Position numbers and translations under genes: made by a program. DNA of 64,000 nucleotides from contig NZ_JAMOHV010000008.1 in NCBI RefSeq assembly GCF_024448505.1, positions 62,001 through 126,000 of the forward strand. The letters are read 5' to 3'. The notes under the pieces are model-generated. The model worked only from the letters and a program-made list of their open reading frames with translations, was not told where the DNA came from and ran no database searches. Of the stretch, positions 35,234 through 44,260 are shown one piece after another; within the stretch, counting starts at the first letter, position 1, and every line of letters starts with the position of its first letter. The DNA comes from Stutzerimonas degradans (GTDB lineage: Bacteria > Pseudomonadota > Gammaproteobacteria > Pseudomonadales > Pseudomonadaceae).

Positions 35234-36220
35234 TCAGGCCGCCGGCGCGTCGGAGCGGTTGTTGCGCCGCAGCTTCTTCGCCCGCGCTTCGAGCAACACA
35301 TAGACCAGCGTGGCGAACAACAACGGAATCAGGAAATACACCACCCGGTAGCCAATCAGGCCGCCGACGATCGCCCCGCGACTCATCTGGTCCGACAGCA
35401 GGGCGACGAATACCGCCTCGATCACCCCCAGCCCGGCCGGAATATGCGTCACCACACCGGCGATGCTGCTGATCATCAGCACGCCGAGCACCTGCGGATA
35501 GGCGATCTTCTGCGACAGCATGAAGTACACCACCAGCGCCATCAGCCCCCAGTTCAATGCCCCCAGCAGCAGCTGCACCAGTGCCAGGCGCAGTGAAGGC
35601 AGCTCGATCGCGTGTCGGCGGATGGTCCACGAGCGCTGCTTGGAAAATCCGCACAGCCCCAGGTAGATCAGGCACACGCCCATCAGCACCACGCCGAGCA
35701 GGCGCAGCGCCGTAGCGCCGATCTCCCATTCCGGCGGCGGGGTGATCCAACCCATCGCGAAGATCAGGCCTGCCAGCCACATATAACCCAGCCAGTTGGT
35801 CAGCAGGCTCAGGGTGAACACCCGGGTGATCTGCGCGGGACGCAAGCCCAGGCGCGAGTAGAGCCGGTAGCGCAGCGCGATGCCACCGACCCAGGCGCTG
35901 AGGTTGAGGTTGAAGGCGTAACAGACGAAGGTTACCGGCAGGATCTGCCGCACCGGCAGCGCGTGACGCACGTAGCGTTTACCCAGCACGTCGAAGAAGC
36001 AGTACACCACGTAACTGCCGAGCATCGCCGCCCCGGCCATCCACAGTGTCTCGGCCTTGTAGTTGCGTAACGTGCGCAGCACCTCCTGCCAGTCCAGCGT
36101 GCGCGCCAGGCTGACCAGCAGTACGACCACCAGGACGAAGAACACGTAGGTGAGGATCTTCTTCAGCAGCGGCCAGCGCTTGCGCCAGCCACTGCGCTGC
36201 GCGGCATGGGAATGGCTCAT
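35234..36220 (-). CDS. ybhN: YbhN/LPG-synthase-like inner-membrane protein
   Basis: 328 residues with about eight transmembrane helices and the UPF0104/lysylphosphatidylglycerol-synthase membrane domain (VCYAFNLNLSAWVGG, HIPAGLGVIEAVFVALL). There is no catalytic aminoacyl-transferase domain, so it is probably a membrane transporter or flippase-like partner rather than an LPG synthase. The order ybhP-clsB-ybhN is the same as in E. coli. Its ATG overlaps the clsB stop by 4 bp, and it is the last gene of a five-gene minus-strand operon. Confidence 0.9.
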   Translation of the reverse strand: MSHSHAAQRSGWRKRWPLLKKILTYVFFVLVVVLLVSLARTLDWQEVLRTLRNYKAETLWMAGAAMLGSYVVYCFFDVLGKRYVRHALPVRQILPVTFVCYAFNLNLSAWVGGIALRYRLYSRLGLRPAQITRVFTLSLLTNWLGYMWLAGLIFAMGWITPPPEWEIGATALRLLGVVLMGVCLIYLGLCGFSKQRSWTIRRHAIELPSLRLALVQLLLGALNWGLMALVVYFMLSQKIAYPQVLGVLMISSIAGVVTHIPAGLGVIEAVFVALLSDQMSRGAIVGGLIGYRVVYFLIPLLFATLVYVLLEARAKKLRRNNRSDAPAA

Positions 36221-37482
36221 TGATGCTCTCGCTGCAAGGGTTGGGCGGTTGGCACGGCAGAGGGGGGTGCCTCGACCGTCGCCGGGGCGATCACCTGATC
36301 GATCGGCTTGAGTTTCGGCTTGTGCGCCGGGAACAGCCCGACCAGCTCGGGGAAGTGCCGCAGGAAATGGAAGATCAGGAACGCCAGCGGCGCGCGCCAC
36401 CAATAGCCGCGCACCATTCGCTCCAGCGGAATGCGCCGGCAGTGGTGCTGCATCAGCGTGTCCAGCTTCTCGTGCAGCTGACGGTTGAAGCTGTGGTCGC
36501 GGATGATCAGGTTGGCTTCCAGATTGAGCGACAGGCTCAGCGGATCGAGGTTGCTCGAACCCACCGTCGACCACTCGTAGTCGGCCAGCGCGACCTTGCC
36601 GTGCAGCGGGCGGCGGCAGTATTCGTGGATCTCCACGCCGTCGCGCATCAGGTAGTTGTAGAGCATGCGCGCACCGAACTTGGCGATCGGCATGTCCGGC
36701 TCGCCCTGGAGGATCAGTCGCACCCGGACACCGCGTCGCGCGGCGTTGCGGATCTCGCGCAGCACGCGATAGCCAGGGAAGAAATAAGCGTTGGCAATCA
36801 AAAGCCTGGAGCGTGCATCTCGAATCGCTTGCAGGTATTGCTGCTCGATATCGTTGCGATGCTCGTCGTTATCGCGCGTCACCAGCAGCGCCCGCGCCTC
36901 GCCGCGGCTGGTGCCGGCATAGCCGCTGGCCTGGGTGTACGGCCGGCGCTGCCACCAGCGGCGCGGCGCCTGGACCGGCCCCAGCGCCGCGATGGCGAAG
37001 CGGTGGATGTCGTGCACCACCGGACCTTCGACGCGCATGGCGTAGTCCTGCTTGGCGGCGGGGCCGAAGTCCTCCAGATGGTCGGCGGAGAAGTTGATGC
37101 CGCCGATGAAGGCGATCTCGCCATCGACCACCACGATCTTGCGATGCAGGCGGCGGAACACGTTCAGCCGCGTGCCGAGAAAGCGTTTGCCCGGATCGAA
37201 CATGTGGATGCGTATGCCAACCTGGGTCATCGCCAGGACGAACTCGCCGTGAAGGTCGGCCGAGCCATAGCCGTCCACGGTGACGTCGACGCTGGCGCCG
37301 TTCTCGGCGGCGCGAATCAGCGCGCGCTGCAAATCGGCGCCGACCTTGTCCTCGAACAGGATGAATGTCTCCAGCAGCACCTCTTTTTCCGCGCTGGCGA
37401 TGGCCTCGAACACGGAGGGGAAGAACTCCTCGCCGTTCTCTAGCAACTGCAGTCGGTTTCCGTCTCGCCAATGGAAGTTCAT
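36217..37482 (-). CDS. clsB: Cardiolipin synthase B (phospholipase D family)
   Basis: 421 residues with two HKD motifs: His113-Lys115-Asp120 and His294-Lys296-Asp301. Each is followed by the usual GG-I-N-F or GS-S-N-L-D. ClsB makes cardiolipin from phosphatidylglycerol and can use phosphatidylethanolamine. It has no N-terminal transmembrane pair, as expected for the ClsB branch, but has a C-terminal hydrophobic stretch (~residues 358-372) and a Pro-rich tail. The ATG at 37482 overlaps the ybhP stop by 4 bp, and the stop overlaps ybhN by 4 bp. Confidence 0.93.
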   Translation of the reverse strand: MNFHWRDGNRLQLLENGEEFFPSVFEAIASAEKEVLLETFILFEDKVGADLQRALIRAAENGASVDVTVDGYGSADLHGEFVLAMTQVGIRIHMFDPGKRFLGTRLNVFRRLHRKIVVVDGEIAFIGGINFSADHLEDFGPAAKQDYAMRVEGPVVHDIHRFAIAALGPVQAPRRWWQRRPYTQASGYAGTSRGEARALLVTRDNDEHRNDIEQQYLQAIRDARSRLLIANAYFFPGYRVLREIRNAARRGVRVRLILQGEPDMPIAKFGARMLYNYLMRDGVEIHEYCRRPLHGKVALADYEWSTVGSSNLDPLSLSLNLEANLIIRDHSFNRQLHEKLDTLMQHHCRRIPLERMVRGYWWRAPLAFLIFHFLRHFPELVGLFPAHKPKLKPIDQVIAPATVEAPPSAVPTAQPLQREHQ

Positions 37483-38285
37483 AGCTGTATCTCCACCGCC
37501 AGGGGCAGATGATCCGACAAGTGCGTCCAGGGTTTGGTGCCCAGAATCGTGGCGCCGCGGGTGGCCGCGTTGCGCACGTAGATGCGGTCCAGACGCAGCA
37601 TCGGCCAGCGTGCCGGGAAGGTCTTGGCGACCTCGCCGTGGGCGACGGCAAAGGCTTCGTGCAGGCCGGCGCAGCGATCCAGCGTCCGCGTCGCGCGCAA
37701 CCGCCAGTCGTTGAAGTCGCCGGCCACCACTACCGGCGCACCTTCGGGCAGGCTGTCGAGCAGATCGCACAGCAGCTCAAGCTGTCGCGCACGATGCGCC
37801 TCGCGCAACCCGAGATGCACGCAAATGGCGTGGAATTCGGCGTGCCCGGGGACCTGCAGCACGCTGTGCAGCAGGCCGCGGCGCTCGGGACCGGCGATGG
37901 ATACGTCGAGGTTTTCGTAACGCAGGATGGGGAATTTCGACAGCAGCGCATTGCCGTGGTCGCCGTCGGGGTACACCGCGTTACGGCCGTAGGCGAAGTC
38001 GGTCCAGATGCTGTCGGCGAGAAATTCGTACTGCGGGGTCTGCGGCCAGTCGTGAAAGCGCAGTGCGTGCTTCTCATGGGTGCCGAGCACTTCCTGCAGA
38101 AACACGATGTCCGCCGACACCGCGCGTACGGCCTCGCGCAGCTCCGGCAGGATGAACCGGCGGTTCAGCGCGGTAAAACCTTTGTGAGTGTTCACCGTCA
38201 GCACGTGAATCGAGTGCACGGCGGTGGCCATGTGGGCATCTAGATCGCTGGTATCGAGCAGGTGGTCTTTCTTTTCCAGGGTCAC
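37479..38285 (-). CDS. ybhP: YbhP-like endonuclease/exonuclease/phosphatase family protein
   Basis: 268 residues of the EEP superfamily (DNase I / sphingomyelinase / inositol phosphatase fold). Conserved positions are visible as VNTHKGF, the metal-binding Glu in FLQEVLG (~residue 64), VAGDFNDWR, and the final [10 protein letters not shown]. Its substrate is unknown; the fixed linkage to clsB suggests a role in lipid or envelope metabolism. It starts with GTG at 38285, overlapping the stop of the DUF72 gene by 4 bp (GTGA), so translation is coupled. Confidence 0.85.
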   Translation of the reverse strand: MTLEKKDHLLDTSDLDAHMATAVHSIHVLTVNTHKGFTALNRRFILPELREAVRAVSADIVFLQEVLGTHEKHALRFHDWPQTPQYEFLADSIWTDFAYGRNAVYPDGDHGNALLSKFPILRYENLDVSIAGPERRGLLHSVLQVPGHAEFHAICVHLGLREAHRARQLELLCDLLDSLPEGAPVVVAGDFNDWRLRATRTLDRCAGLHEAFAVAHGEVAKTFPARWPMLRLDRIYVRNAATRGATILGTKPWTHLSDHLPLAVEIQL

Positions 38286-39199
38286 GGGAATGTTCCTTCG
38301 AGCTGGCCCGGGGTGGTCGACAGGGTTCCGTCCAGGCCCAGGCGCTGCAGCAGCTGGCGCGCGTCATACGGCGCCCGGACCTTCACGTCGTTGTCGAAAT
38401 AGCAGTAGACCTCGCGCGGCTGCCGCGTTGGTGTCTGCTGCGGGTCGATGAGCTGCGCATCGTCCGGCTGCGTGCCCTCGTTCCAGCGGCGAATGCGCCG
38501 GCACCAGCGTTCCAGCGCCTCGTCGGTATAGCCGCTGGTGTAGAGCTTTTCGGCGCCGTGCAGGCGGATGTAGACGAAATCGCCGGTAAGGTCCTCGCGA
38601 TAGGGCCACTTGCCGGCGGTATCCGCCACCACCAGCGCTACCCGGTACTTGCGCAGCAGCGCGACGAAGGCGGGGTCGACGAAGCTCTCATGTCGGATTT
38701 CCACGGCGTGGCGCAGCGGACGCTTGCGGTCGATCTGCAGCAGGCTGCGCCCCTCCATGCGCGGCTCACAGGTTGCGGCGATGGCCAGCGCTGCCTCGGT
38801 GTCGTGCGGCAGCTGTGCCAGAAACGCCTCGAACAGTGGCGGATCGAAGCGGAACGACGGCGGAAACTGCCAGAGCAGCGGGCCGAGCTTCTCCTGCAGG
38901 GCGAACAGGCCCGAGGCGAAGAAGTTGGCGATGGGCTTCTCGACCTCGCGCAGGCGCTTGATGTGAGTGATGAAGCGCGGCGCCTTGACGCTGAAAACGA
39001 AGCCTTCCGGCGTGTCGGCGTACCAGTCGGCGTAGCGCTCCGGCGTCTGCAGCGCATAGAACGAGCCGTTGATCTCAATGCTGCCGACTGCCCGCGAGGC
39101 AAAGTGCAGTTCGTGCTTCTGCGCCAGCCCCTCGGGATAGAAGTCGCCGCGCCAAGGCGCGTAGCGCCAGCCGGAAATGCCGATGTGGATGCCTGCCAT
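38282..39199 (-). CDS. DUF72 family protein (YecE-like)
   Basis: 305 residues with a TIM-barrel-like DUF72 domain. The N-terminal signature [16 protein letters not shown] is clear, followed by [15 protein letters not shown] and [17 protein letters not shown] near the end, all typical of the family. Function is unknown in any organism to my knowledge. It is inserted between the Zn-alcohol dehydrogenase (20 bp upstream) and ybhP (4-bp overlap), making it part of the same transcript. ATG at 39199. Confidence 0.85.
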   Translation of the reverse strand: MAGIHIGISGWRYAPWRGDFYPEGLAQKHELHFASRAVGSIEINGSFYALQTPERYADWYADTPEGFVFSVKAPRFITHIKRLREVEKPIANFFASGLFALQEKLGPLLWQFPPSFRFDPPLFEAFLAQLPHDTEAALAIAATCEPRMEGRSLLQIDRKRPLRHAVEIRHESFVDPAFVALLRKYRVALVVADTAGKWPYREDLTGDFVYIRLHGAEKLYTSGYTDEALERWCRRIRRWNEGTQPDDAQLIDPQQTPTRQPREVYCYFDNDVKVRAPYDARQLLQRLGLDGTLSTTPGQLEGTFP

Positions 39200-39219
39200 C
39201 GTCGCCCTCGAATCGGCGG

Positions 39220-40497
39220 TTAACGCGGATTTTGCGGTGCGGTCGGATCGCTGGCCGGGAAGGTCTGCTCGATGGCTTCGTCGAGTTTTTCCTCCCCCTG
39301 GCCCGAGCTTGCAGCCTCGCCCCCCGAACTGGCTTGGGGCTGCAGCTCGACCTTGATCCAGCCGTTCTCGCGGCGATCGAATGCCTCGAATGCGGCGATC
39401 GCGTCGGTCATCGGCTTGACCTGCGTAAGCACCTTGGCCGGATCGATGCGCCGCGCCTGGATCATCTCGATCAGCCGCGGGATGTACTTGCGGTGGTGGC
39501 AGTTGCCCATGTTGATGGTGAGGTTCTTGTTCATCGCCTGGCCGATGGGAAAACGCATCGCCTCCGGCGAATAGACACCGATGATCGACAGCGTGCCGGC
39601 TTTCGCCAGCGCCTGTACCGCCCATTCCAGCGCCTGGGACGGCGCGTCGCCCGGCTGCCACTGGGCGTTGTCGTTGGGCGCCGGTGCATGGCCGGTGGGC
39701 TGCTCGCCGCAGCAGCCGTGCTCGGCGTCAATGCCGACGGCATCGATGGCACGGTCCACGCCAATGCCGCCGGTCAGCCGCTGGAGCGTTGCGATCGGGT
39801 CTTCGCGGTTGAAATCGATGATCTCCGCGCCCTGACGCTGGGCGGCGCGCAAGCGGTCGGGGTACTGATCGATGGCGAACACGCGGCCGGCACCCAGCAA
39901 GCGGGCGCTGGCGATGGCGAACAGGCCGACCGGGCCGCAGCCGAACACCGCAACGGTATCGCCCGGGCGGATTTCGGCCATCTCGGCGCCGAAATAGCCG
40001 GTGGGGAAGATGTCCGAGAGCAGGATCGCCTGATCGTCGCTGATATCCGAGGGCAGTCGCACCAGGCCGATGTTGGCGAACGGCACACGGGCCTTTTCCG
40101 CCTGCAGGCCGTGGAACGGCCCGGTACCGGCGGGGCCGCCGTAGAACGCCGTGCCGGCCTGCTTGCCGTTGGGGTTGGCGACGTCGCACTGGGCGAAGTA
40201 GCCGGCGCGGCAGTAGGCGCAGTTGCCGCAAGCGATGGTCGAGGGAATCACCACACGGTCGCCGACCTGCAGGTTGCGCACGTCCTCACCGAGTTCCTCG
40301 ACGATGCCGACGCCCTCGTGGCCAAGGATGGTGCCCGGCTGCATGCCGCCGACGGTGCCGCGCACGAAGTGCAGGTCGGTGCCGCAAATCGCCGACGCGG
40401 TGAGGCGCACGATGGCGTCGGTGGGGGCCTGAAGGCGTGGCTCGGGAACATCTTCCAGGCGAATGTCGCCGACCGCGTGATAGACAACAGCTTTCAT
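39220..40497 (-). CDS. Zinc-dependent alcohol dehydrogenase, FdhA-like, with FPASDP tail
   Basis: 425 residues of the MDR family. The catalytic zinc site is CGTDLHFVRG with GHEGVG, the structural zinc loop is CGNCAYCRAGYFAQC, and the NAD(P)-binding motif is VFGCGPVGLFAIASA. It contains the insert around AEHGCCGEQP known from glutathione-independent formaldehyde dehydrogenase-like enzymes. A C-terminal acidic extension ends DEAIEQTFPASDP, a short tail found in other stress-related proteins. Its substrate is unclear. As in P. aeruginosa, it sits in the stress island with clsB and glgX. First gene of the five-gene operon; ATG at 40497. Confidence 0.87.
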   Translation of the reverse strand: MKAVVYHAVGDIRLEDVPEPRLQAPTDAIVRLTASAICGTDLHFVRGTVGGMQPGTILGHEGVGIVEELGEDVRNLQVGDRVVIPSTIACGNCAYCRAGYFAQCDVANPNGKQAGTAFYGGPAGTGPFHGLQAEKARVPFANIGLVRLPSDISDDQAILLSDIFPTGYFGAEMAEIRPGDTVAVFGCGPVGLFAIASARLLGAGRVFAIDQYPDRLRAAQRQGAEIIDFNREDPIATLQRLTGGIGVDRAIDAVGIDAEHGCCGEQPTGHAPAPNDNAQWQPGDAPSQALEWAVQALAKAGTLSIIGVYSPEAMRFPIGQAMNKNLTINMGNCHHRKYIPRLIEMIQARRIDPAKVLTQVKPMTDAIAAFEAFDRRENGWIKVELQPQASSGGEAASSGQGEEKLDEAIEQTFPASDPTAPQNPR

Positions 40498-40745
40498 AAC
40501 CACTCCAGCTCGCCAGGCGCGTGGCGTGCACGGCTGCGAGTCGATGGGGCGGAGGGAACGAGCAGTTCGCGTGCTGCAGGATGAACGGCGCGATGCTCGA
40601 TTCGCGGCTCCGCGGGATCGGAAGAATTCGAACGGACGTGGCGTCTTTGCCACCGCTCACATCTGTTCGGACTTTTTCCGACTGGGGCGGTTCATCTTTT
40701 TTTGCGAATGGCGTCGGCGCGCAACGACGGCCGCAGGGCGGCGAT

Positions 40746-41666
40746 TCATTCGCGTGTCAGGCTCCACGGCGGCTCGCCGGCGAAGGCCTGGACCAGGAAA
40801 TCGATCATTGCCCGCACCTTGGCCGGTGGCCGACGGTCGGGCGGATAGACCGCATAGATGCCGCCCAGCGTGACGCATGGATGGTCCAGTTCCAGCGCGA
40901 CCAGCGCGCCGCTGCGCAGCGCCTCGGCAACGATGAACTGCGGCTGGTAGATCACACCCTGACCGCCGATGGCGGCGGCCAGCAGCGCAGTACCGTTGTT
41001 GGCGACCAGATCGCCGCTGATCGCGACGCTGACATCGCCCTCGTCGCCGAACGTCCAGCGCTTGGCGCCGACCCGCGAGGACAGGCTGTAGCCCAGGCAG
41101 TTGTGCTGAGCCAGCTCGGCGACACGGCGGGGAATGCCGCGCGCGTCGAGGTAGCTCGGCGCGGCGCAGACCTGCAGCGGGCAGTCGGCCAGGCGCCGCG
41201 CCTGCAACGGGCTGTCTTCCAGCTTGCCGATGCGCACCGCCAGGTCCCAGCCGTCATCGAGCAGGTCGACATGGCTGTCGGTCAGGCCCAGCTCCACGCG
41301 CACCGCCGGATGGCGCTGGCTGAACTGCGGCATCAGCGGAGCGATGAAGCCTACGCCGAACGACAGCGGCACGTTCATGCGCAACAGGCCGGTGGCCTCG
41401 ATGCGCTGCGAGGCGACGCTGGCTTCGGCCTCGTCGATATCCGGCAGGATGCGCTGGCAGGCTTCCAGATAGTCGCTGCCGGCTTCGGTGAGGCTCAGCC
41501 GGCGGGTGCTGCGGTGGAACAGCTTGACGCCCAGGCGCCGCTCCAGCGCGTCGACATGCTTGGTCGCCATCGCCGGCGACATGTCCAGCTGGCGGGAGGC
41601 GCCGGACAGGCTGCCGACGCTGGCGGCGCGCACGAAAACCCGCATGCTGGTGATTCGATCGAGCAT
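40746..41666 (-). CDS. LysR-family transcriptional regulator (CrgA-like)
   Basis: 306 residues: an HTH at ~17-60 (GSLSGASRQLDMSPAMATKHVDALERRLG) and an effector domain from ~90. The MLDRITSMRVFVRAASVGS start is typical of the CrgA/PA-type LysR branch, often linked to adjacent oxidoreductases. It is divergent from a ygiD-like dioxygenase with 104 bp between start codons, and it is probably the regulator of that gene and the downstream SDR operon. No clear operator palindrome seen. Confidence 0.88.
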   Translation of the reverse strand: MLDRITSMRVFVRAASVGSLSGASRQLDMSPAMATKHVDALERRLGVKLFHRSTRRLSLTEAGSDYLEACQRILPDIDEAEASVASQRIEATGLLRMNVPLSFGVGFIAPLMPQFSQRHPAVRVELGLTDSHVDLLDDGWDLAVRIGKLEDSPLQARRLADCPLQVCAAPSYLDARGIPRRVAELAQHNCLGYSLSSRVGAKRWTFGDEGDVSVAISGDLVANNGTALLAAAIGGQGVIYQPQFIVAEALRSGALVALELDHPCVTLGGIYAVYPPDRRPPAKVRAMIDFLVQAFAGEPPWSLTRE

Positions 41667-41770
41667 CTCAGTTCCTACTCCGGGTAATAAGTCTTCCCTT
41701 CGAGCGACACATTCTCACACGCCTGACTGTAGTCCATGCTGGTGCGTACTTTCATTTGCGGAGTAGCACC

Positions 41771-42607
41771 ATGACCGATGTCATCGTCTCACCCCCGGAA
41801 CAGCGCATGCCGACGCTGTTCGTTCCGCACGGCGCCGGGCCCTGTTTCTTCATGGACTGGAATCCACCGACCGCATGGAACGCCATGGCCGATTTCCTCA
41901 AGGGCGTCGCTGCCACGCTGCCGGCTCGCCCGCGCGCGATCCTGATGGTGTCGGCGCACTGGCTGCAACCGGCCTTCAGCGTCACCGGCGCGGCGCGGCC
42001 GGAACTGATCTACGACTACCACGGCTTTCCCGCGCACACCTACGAGCTGCGTTACCCGGCGCCGGGCGAGCCGCAACTGGCGGCGCGCGTAGCGACGCTG
42101 CTCGGGCAGGCGGCGCTGGCGAACGCCACAGACCCGCAGCGCGGCTTCGACCACGGCATGTTCATCCCGCTGAAGCTGATGTTCCCGGAAGCGGACATTC
42201 CGGTGGTACAGCTCTCGCTGCGCAGCGATCTCGATCCGCAGGCGCACCTCGACGCTGGCCGCGCGCTGGAGCCGCTGCGCGACGAGGGTGTGCTGATCGT
42301 CGGCAGTGGCATGAGTTTTCACAACATGCGTGGTTACGGTGATGCGCGCTTCACGCCGATTTCCGCCGAGTTCGATCACTGGCTGAGCGCTGCGGTCGAA
42401 GCCGCACCGGCACAGCGCGATCACGCGTTGCAGCACTGGGAACAGGCGCCATCGGCGCGGCTCTGCCATCCGGCGCGCGCCGAAGAGCATCTGCTGCCGC
42501 TGCTGGTCGCCGTCGGAGCGGCGGGGCAATCGAGCGGGCGCAAGCTGTTCGGCGACCGGGTCATGGAGACCGAGCTATCCGCATACGGTTTTGGTTACGA
42601 CGACTGA
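41771..42607 (+). CDS. Extradiol ring-cleavage dioxygenase, YgiD/DODA-like (LigB superfamily)
   Basis: 278 residues with the class III extradiol dioxygenase fold. Candidate non-haem iron ligands are His in LFVPHGAGPC (~residue 20), His in MVSAHWLQP (~63), and the later conserved His in FDHGMFIPL (~127) and GMSFHNMRG (~188). E. coli YgiD opens L-DOPA at the 4,5 position; other members act on varied catechols. The ATG at 41771 gives the usual N-terminus. It probably forms an operon with the following SDR and b561 genes, controlled by the divergent LysR. Confidence 0.87.
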   Translation: MTDVIVSPPEQRMPTLFVPHGAGPCFFMDWNPPTAWNAMADFLKGVAATLPARPRAILMVSAHWLQPAFSVTGAARPELIYDYHGFPAHTYELRYPAPGEPQLAARVATLLGQAALANATDPQRGFDHGMFIPLKLMFPEADIPVVQLSLRSDLDPQAHLDAGRALEPLRDEGVLIVGSGMSFHNMRGYGDARFTPISAEFDHWLSAAVEAAPAQRDHALQHWEQAPSARLCHPARAEEHLLPLLVAVGAAGQSSGRKLFGDRVMETELSAYGFGYDD

Positions 42608-42617
42608 GGAGCAGGCA

Positions 42618-43413
42618 ATGCATATCGATCTATCGGGCAAGAAGGCCATCGTCACCGGTTCCACCGACGGCATCGGCCTGGCCATCGCCATCGGCCTGGC
42701 CAAGGCGGGCGCCAGCGTGGTGCTGGTGGGCCGCGAGCAGGGGCGCCTGGACGCGGCGCTGGCACAGCTGCGTGAAAGCAGCGGCCGCGACGACGCCGTC
42801 GGCGTGGTTGCCGATGCCGGCACCGCGGCGGGCTGCCAGACGCTGATCGCCGCCCAGCCGGAGGCCGACATTCTGGTCAACAACCTCGGCATCTACGGCG
42901 CCCGGCCGTTCTTCGAGATCGGCGACGAGGAGTGGCAGCAGATGTTCGAGGTGAACGTGCTCAGCGGCGTGCGCCTGTCGCGGCATTACGCCCGCGGCAT
43001 GCAGGCGCGCGGTTGGGGGCGCATCCAGTTCATCTCCAGCGAATCGGCGCTGAACATCCCCCGCGGAAATGGTCCACTACGGCGTCAGCAAGGCCGCGCT
43101 GCAGGGCGTCTCGCGCGGGCTGGCCAAGGTACTCGCCGGCAGCGGCGTGACCGTCAACAGCATCCTGCCGGGACCGACGCGCACCCACGGCGCGCTGGCG
43201 ATGATGGCGGCGATGGCCGAGGAGCGCGGCGTGTCGGTGAGCGAGATGGAAGCGCTGTTCCTCGAGGAAAACCGTCCCTCTACGCTGCTCAAGCGTTTTG
43301 CCACGCCCGAGGAAGTGGCCAACCTGTGCGTCTATGCAGCCTCGCCGCAGGCGAGCGCGACGACCGGCGCGGCACTGCGTGTCGAAGGAGGCATCGTTGA
43401 AAGCATCGCCTGA
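42618..43413 (+). pseudogene. SDR-family oxidoreductase interrupted by a +1 frameshift
   Basis: A short-chain dehydrogenase of ~264 residues split by one base. The first frame has TGSTDGIGLAIAIG (~residues 13-26), NNLGIYG and the catalytic serine region QFISSESALNIP. After position ~43062 the protein continues only in the +1 frame, with the catalytic tyrosine and lysine MVHYGVSKAALQG, then LPGPTRTHG and GAALRVEGGIVESIA. The change falls in a run of five C bases (43058-43062); four would restore INIPAEMVHYG. As read, the product lacks the Tyr-x-x-x-Lys pair. It could be a real inactivating mutation or a sequencing error. An AGGAGCAGGC site precedes the ATG. Confidence 0.85.
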
Positions 43414-44257
43414 GCTGCACTACCCGTGCAGCAGCGCCGCCACGGTGGCGACCGCCAATCCGTCGCGGCTGATCAACCGGCTGTGCAAGCACTGGGCGCA
43501 CAAGTTTCCGGTGCGCCACGACGAGCAGGGCGGCGAGATCACGCTCGGCATCGGCGAGTGTCGCTTGCGCGCCACCGAGGCTGGCTTGGAGGTCCGCCTG
43601 CACGCCGCCAACCCCGCACAGCTGCGACAGCTGCAACAGGTGGTCGCCGACCATCTGCTGCGCATGGCGTCCGGCGAGGCCCTGGCATTCGCCTGGCACG
43701 CCGGCGTCGGCGCGGCACCGAGCGAGGAGCCAAACGGGCTGCATGACACGCGAGAACGCTACGGCAGGATCAGCCGTGGCTTCCATTGGCTGATGGCCGG
43801 GCTGATCGTCTGGCAGTTCCTCAAGCTCGGCGACCGCATCGACGAAGGCGAGCACTGGATCGGCCAGACGCTGGTGCCCTGGCACATCTCCATCGGCGCC
43901 TTGCTGCTGGTGCTGGTGGTGCTGCGCGTGGTCTGGGCCTCGACCCAGCGCGGCAAACGTCCGCTGCCGGCTCCGGCCACGGCTGCGCTGGTCAAGGGCG
44001 GCCATCTGGCGCTGTACGCGTGCATGCTGTTGCTGCCGGTCAGCGGCATCCTGTTCATGCTAGGCAATGGCTACGGGCTGGAGGTGTTCGGCGTGCAGCT
44101 GGCGGCGAAAGGGCCGGAAATCGCCTGGGCGGCGTCGCTGGGTAGCGTCCATTCGCCGCTCGCCTGGCTGACGGTGCTGCTGGTGGTCGGCCACGCCGGT
44201 ATCGCGCTGTTGCATCACCTCGTCCGGCATGATGGTGTGCTGCAACGCATGCTGTGA
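43397..44257 (+). CDS. DUF2218 domain fused to cytochrome b561
   Basis: 286 residues. Residues 1-~100 resemble the small DUF2218 domain (CKHWAHKFPVRHDEQGGEI..., ending LRMASGEALAFAW). Residues ~115-286 form a four-helix cytochrome b561 with haem-ligand-like histidines in SRGFHWLMAGL, VPWHISIGAL, KGGHLALYAC and VVGHAGIALLHH. The two are normally separate proteins. The TTG start is chosen because AAGGAGG lies 5 nt upstream; it overlaps the SDR stop. Cytochrome b561 passes electrons in the inner membrane, often to superoxide or small donors. The joining sequence is open with no stop. Confidence 0.75.
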   Translation: MKASPELHYPCSSAATVATANPSRLINRLCKHWAHKFPVRHDEQGGEITLGIGECRLRATEAGLEVRLHAANPAQLRQLQQVVADHLLRMASGEALAFAWHAGVGAAPSEEPNGLHDTRERYGRISRGFHWLMAGLIVWQFLKLGDRIDEGEHWIGQTLVPWHISIGALLLVLVVLRVVWASTQRGKRPLPAPATAALVKGGHLALYACMLLLPVSGILFMLGNGYGLEVFGVQLAAKGPEIAWAASLGSVHSPLAWLTVLLVVGHAGIALLHHLVRHDGVLQRML

Positions 44258-44260
44258 ACG

